NCBI RefSeq assembly: GCF_916858655.1
Contig: NZ_CAKASL010000002.1
Coordinates: 434,001 to 498,000 of the forward strand
Length of the DNA: 64,000 nucleotides
Direction: 5' to 3'
Source: Aeromicrobium sp. Leaf350
Lineage (GTDB): Bacteria; Actinomycetota; Actinomycetes; Propionibacteriales; Nocardioidaceae
A program made the translations under genes and the position numbers. Within the stretch, counting starts at the first letter, position 1, and each line of letters opens with the position of its first letter. This document shows positions 63,461-64,000 of the stretch, one piece after another. The notes beneath the pieces were generated by a model. That model was not told where the DNA came from. It saw nothing but the letters and a program-made list of their open reading frames with translations, and ran no database searches.

Positions 63461-64000
63461 GGGCGCGCCTGGCGCTCGGGGTGCTCCTGGCCGCGGTCGC
63501 CCAGCTCGCGGCCACGGGCCTGCTGCTGACCTCGGCGTGGCTCATCGTGAGGGCAGCGCAGCAGCCCCCCGTCCTCTACCTCATGATCGCGATCGTCGGC
63601 GTGCGCTTCTTCGGCGTCGGTCGCGCTGCGGCCCGCTACGCCGAGCGCCTCCTGACCCACGACGTCGCGCTCGAGACGGCGATCCGCACGCGGGTCGCGG
63701 TCTACGCCGCCGTTGCGCGTCTGGCGCCCCACGGCCTGGCGGGCCGACGCCACGGCGAGGTCGTGCAGCAGGCCGTCGAGGACGTCGACACCGTGCAGGA
63801 CCGGCTGCTGCGGATCCGGTTGCCGTGGTGGTCGGCGCTCACGACCGTCGTCGTCCTGACCGTCGTCGTGGGGCTGGTCGATCCGGCGGCCGGAGGCGTG
63901 CTGGCCGCCCAGGCGGGTCTGACGCTCCTGGTGCTCCGACTCGCGGTGCCGCGGTGGTCGGGGCGGTCGGTGGCCTCGTCGCTGGCGCCGGACGTGACCG
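63457..64000 (+). CDS. cydC: ABC exporter CydC, N-terminal part (runs off the window)
   Basis: An ATG at 63457 overlaps the cydD stop (ATGA) and opens a frame that stays open to the window end: at least 181 residues. It starts RLALGVLLAAVAQLAATGLL and continues with SAWLIVRAAQQPP and VGVRFFGVGRAAARYAERLL, typical of CydC transmembrane domains. The nucleotide-binding domain is beyond the edge. Completes cydABDC. Confidence 0.9.
   Translation, partial: MRARLALGVLLAAVAQLAATGLLLTSAWLIVRAAQQPPVLYLMIAIVGVRFFGVGRAAARYAERLLTHDVALETAIRTRVAVYAAVARLAPHGLAGRRHGEVVQQAVEDVDTVQDRLLRIRLPWWSALTTVVVLTVVVGLVDPAAGGVLAAQAGLTLLVLRLAVPRWSGRSVASSLAPDVT

Overview
The window is one contiguous, very GC-rich, gene-dense actinobacterial chromosome segment. 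It shows many GTG starts, frequent 4-bp ATGA/GTGA stop-start overlaps, and actinobacterial family markers (DUF4192, DUF6458, DUF7455, the DUF222/13E12 HNH family, an AftD-like giant arabinosyltransferase, a two-sigma-70 set). The combination fits a Nocardioidaceae-like organism such as Aeromicrobium or Nocardioides. That placement is inferred from gene content, not from a search. I see no tRNA or rRNA genes, no insertion sequences, no CRISPR and no prophage. No stretch over 300 bases lacks a gene; the longest gaps are 21384-21666 and 46328-46586.

Layout. 1-5156: the 3' part of a secreted M6 (immune-inhibitor-A-like) protease, an MFS exporter with its own palindromic operator, exonuclease III and a proline-tailed membrane protein. 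5195-10762: a menaquinone/geranylgeranyl-type reductase, then a queuosine-salvage pair (YhhQ transporter converging on Tgt), an M50-type membrane protease, a TPR protein and RmuC. 10782-13324: transsulfuration genes cbs and metB.

13332-30608 is a large cell-envelope glycan region. It holds a flippase, two GT-C-like membrane proteins, a nonulosonic-acid block (NeuB-like synthase, NeuA-HAD fusion, two DUF6716-like putative glycosyltransferases), a GT4 glycosyltransferase, a methyltransferase, an AftD-like protein of about 1370 residues and an acyltransferase. The content suggests synthesis, activation, polymerisation, decoration and export of an acidic surface polymer, plausibly of the Kdn-containing teichulosonic acid type. 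This is the best candidate for an undescribed system in the window.

30675-45255 is mainly housekeeping: M18 aminopeptidase, ribosomal protein S1, a GlxA-type AraC regulator with a symmetric operator array, a secreted SH3/M15-like protein, dephospho-CoA kinase, a SigB-like sigma factor, an S9 peptidase, DNA polymerase IV, DUF4192, a glutamate-cysteine ligase family protein and the principal sigma factor. 45395-47701 carries two paralogous secreted proteins, each built of about five repeats of roughly 50 residues, flanking a DUF6458 gene. 47806-57959 has an HNH/DUF222 protein, DUF7455, topoisomerase IV subunit B, two bacterial PH-domain membrane proteins, a small coiled-coil protein, SMC and a thioesterase.

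The right end (57969-64000) is a BlaR-like M56 peptidase plus BlaI repressor, divergent from cydABDC (cytochrome bd oxidase and its CydDC exporter, the last gene cut by the window edge). Three BlaI-type operators lie in the shared 127-bp promoter region, strongly suggesting that a BlaI/BlaR pair controls an alternative respiratory oxidase.
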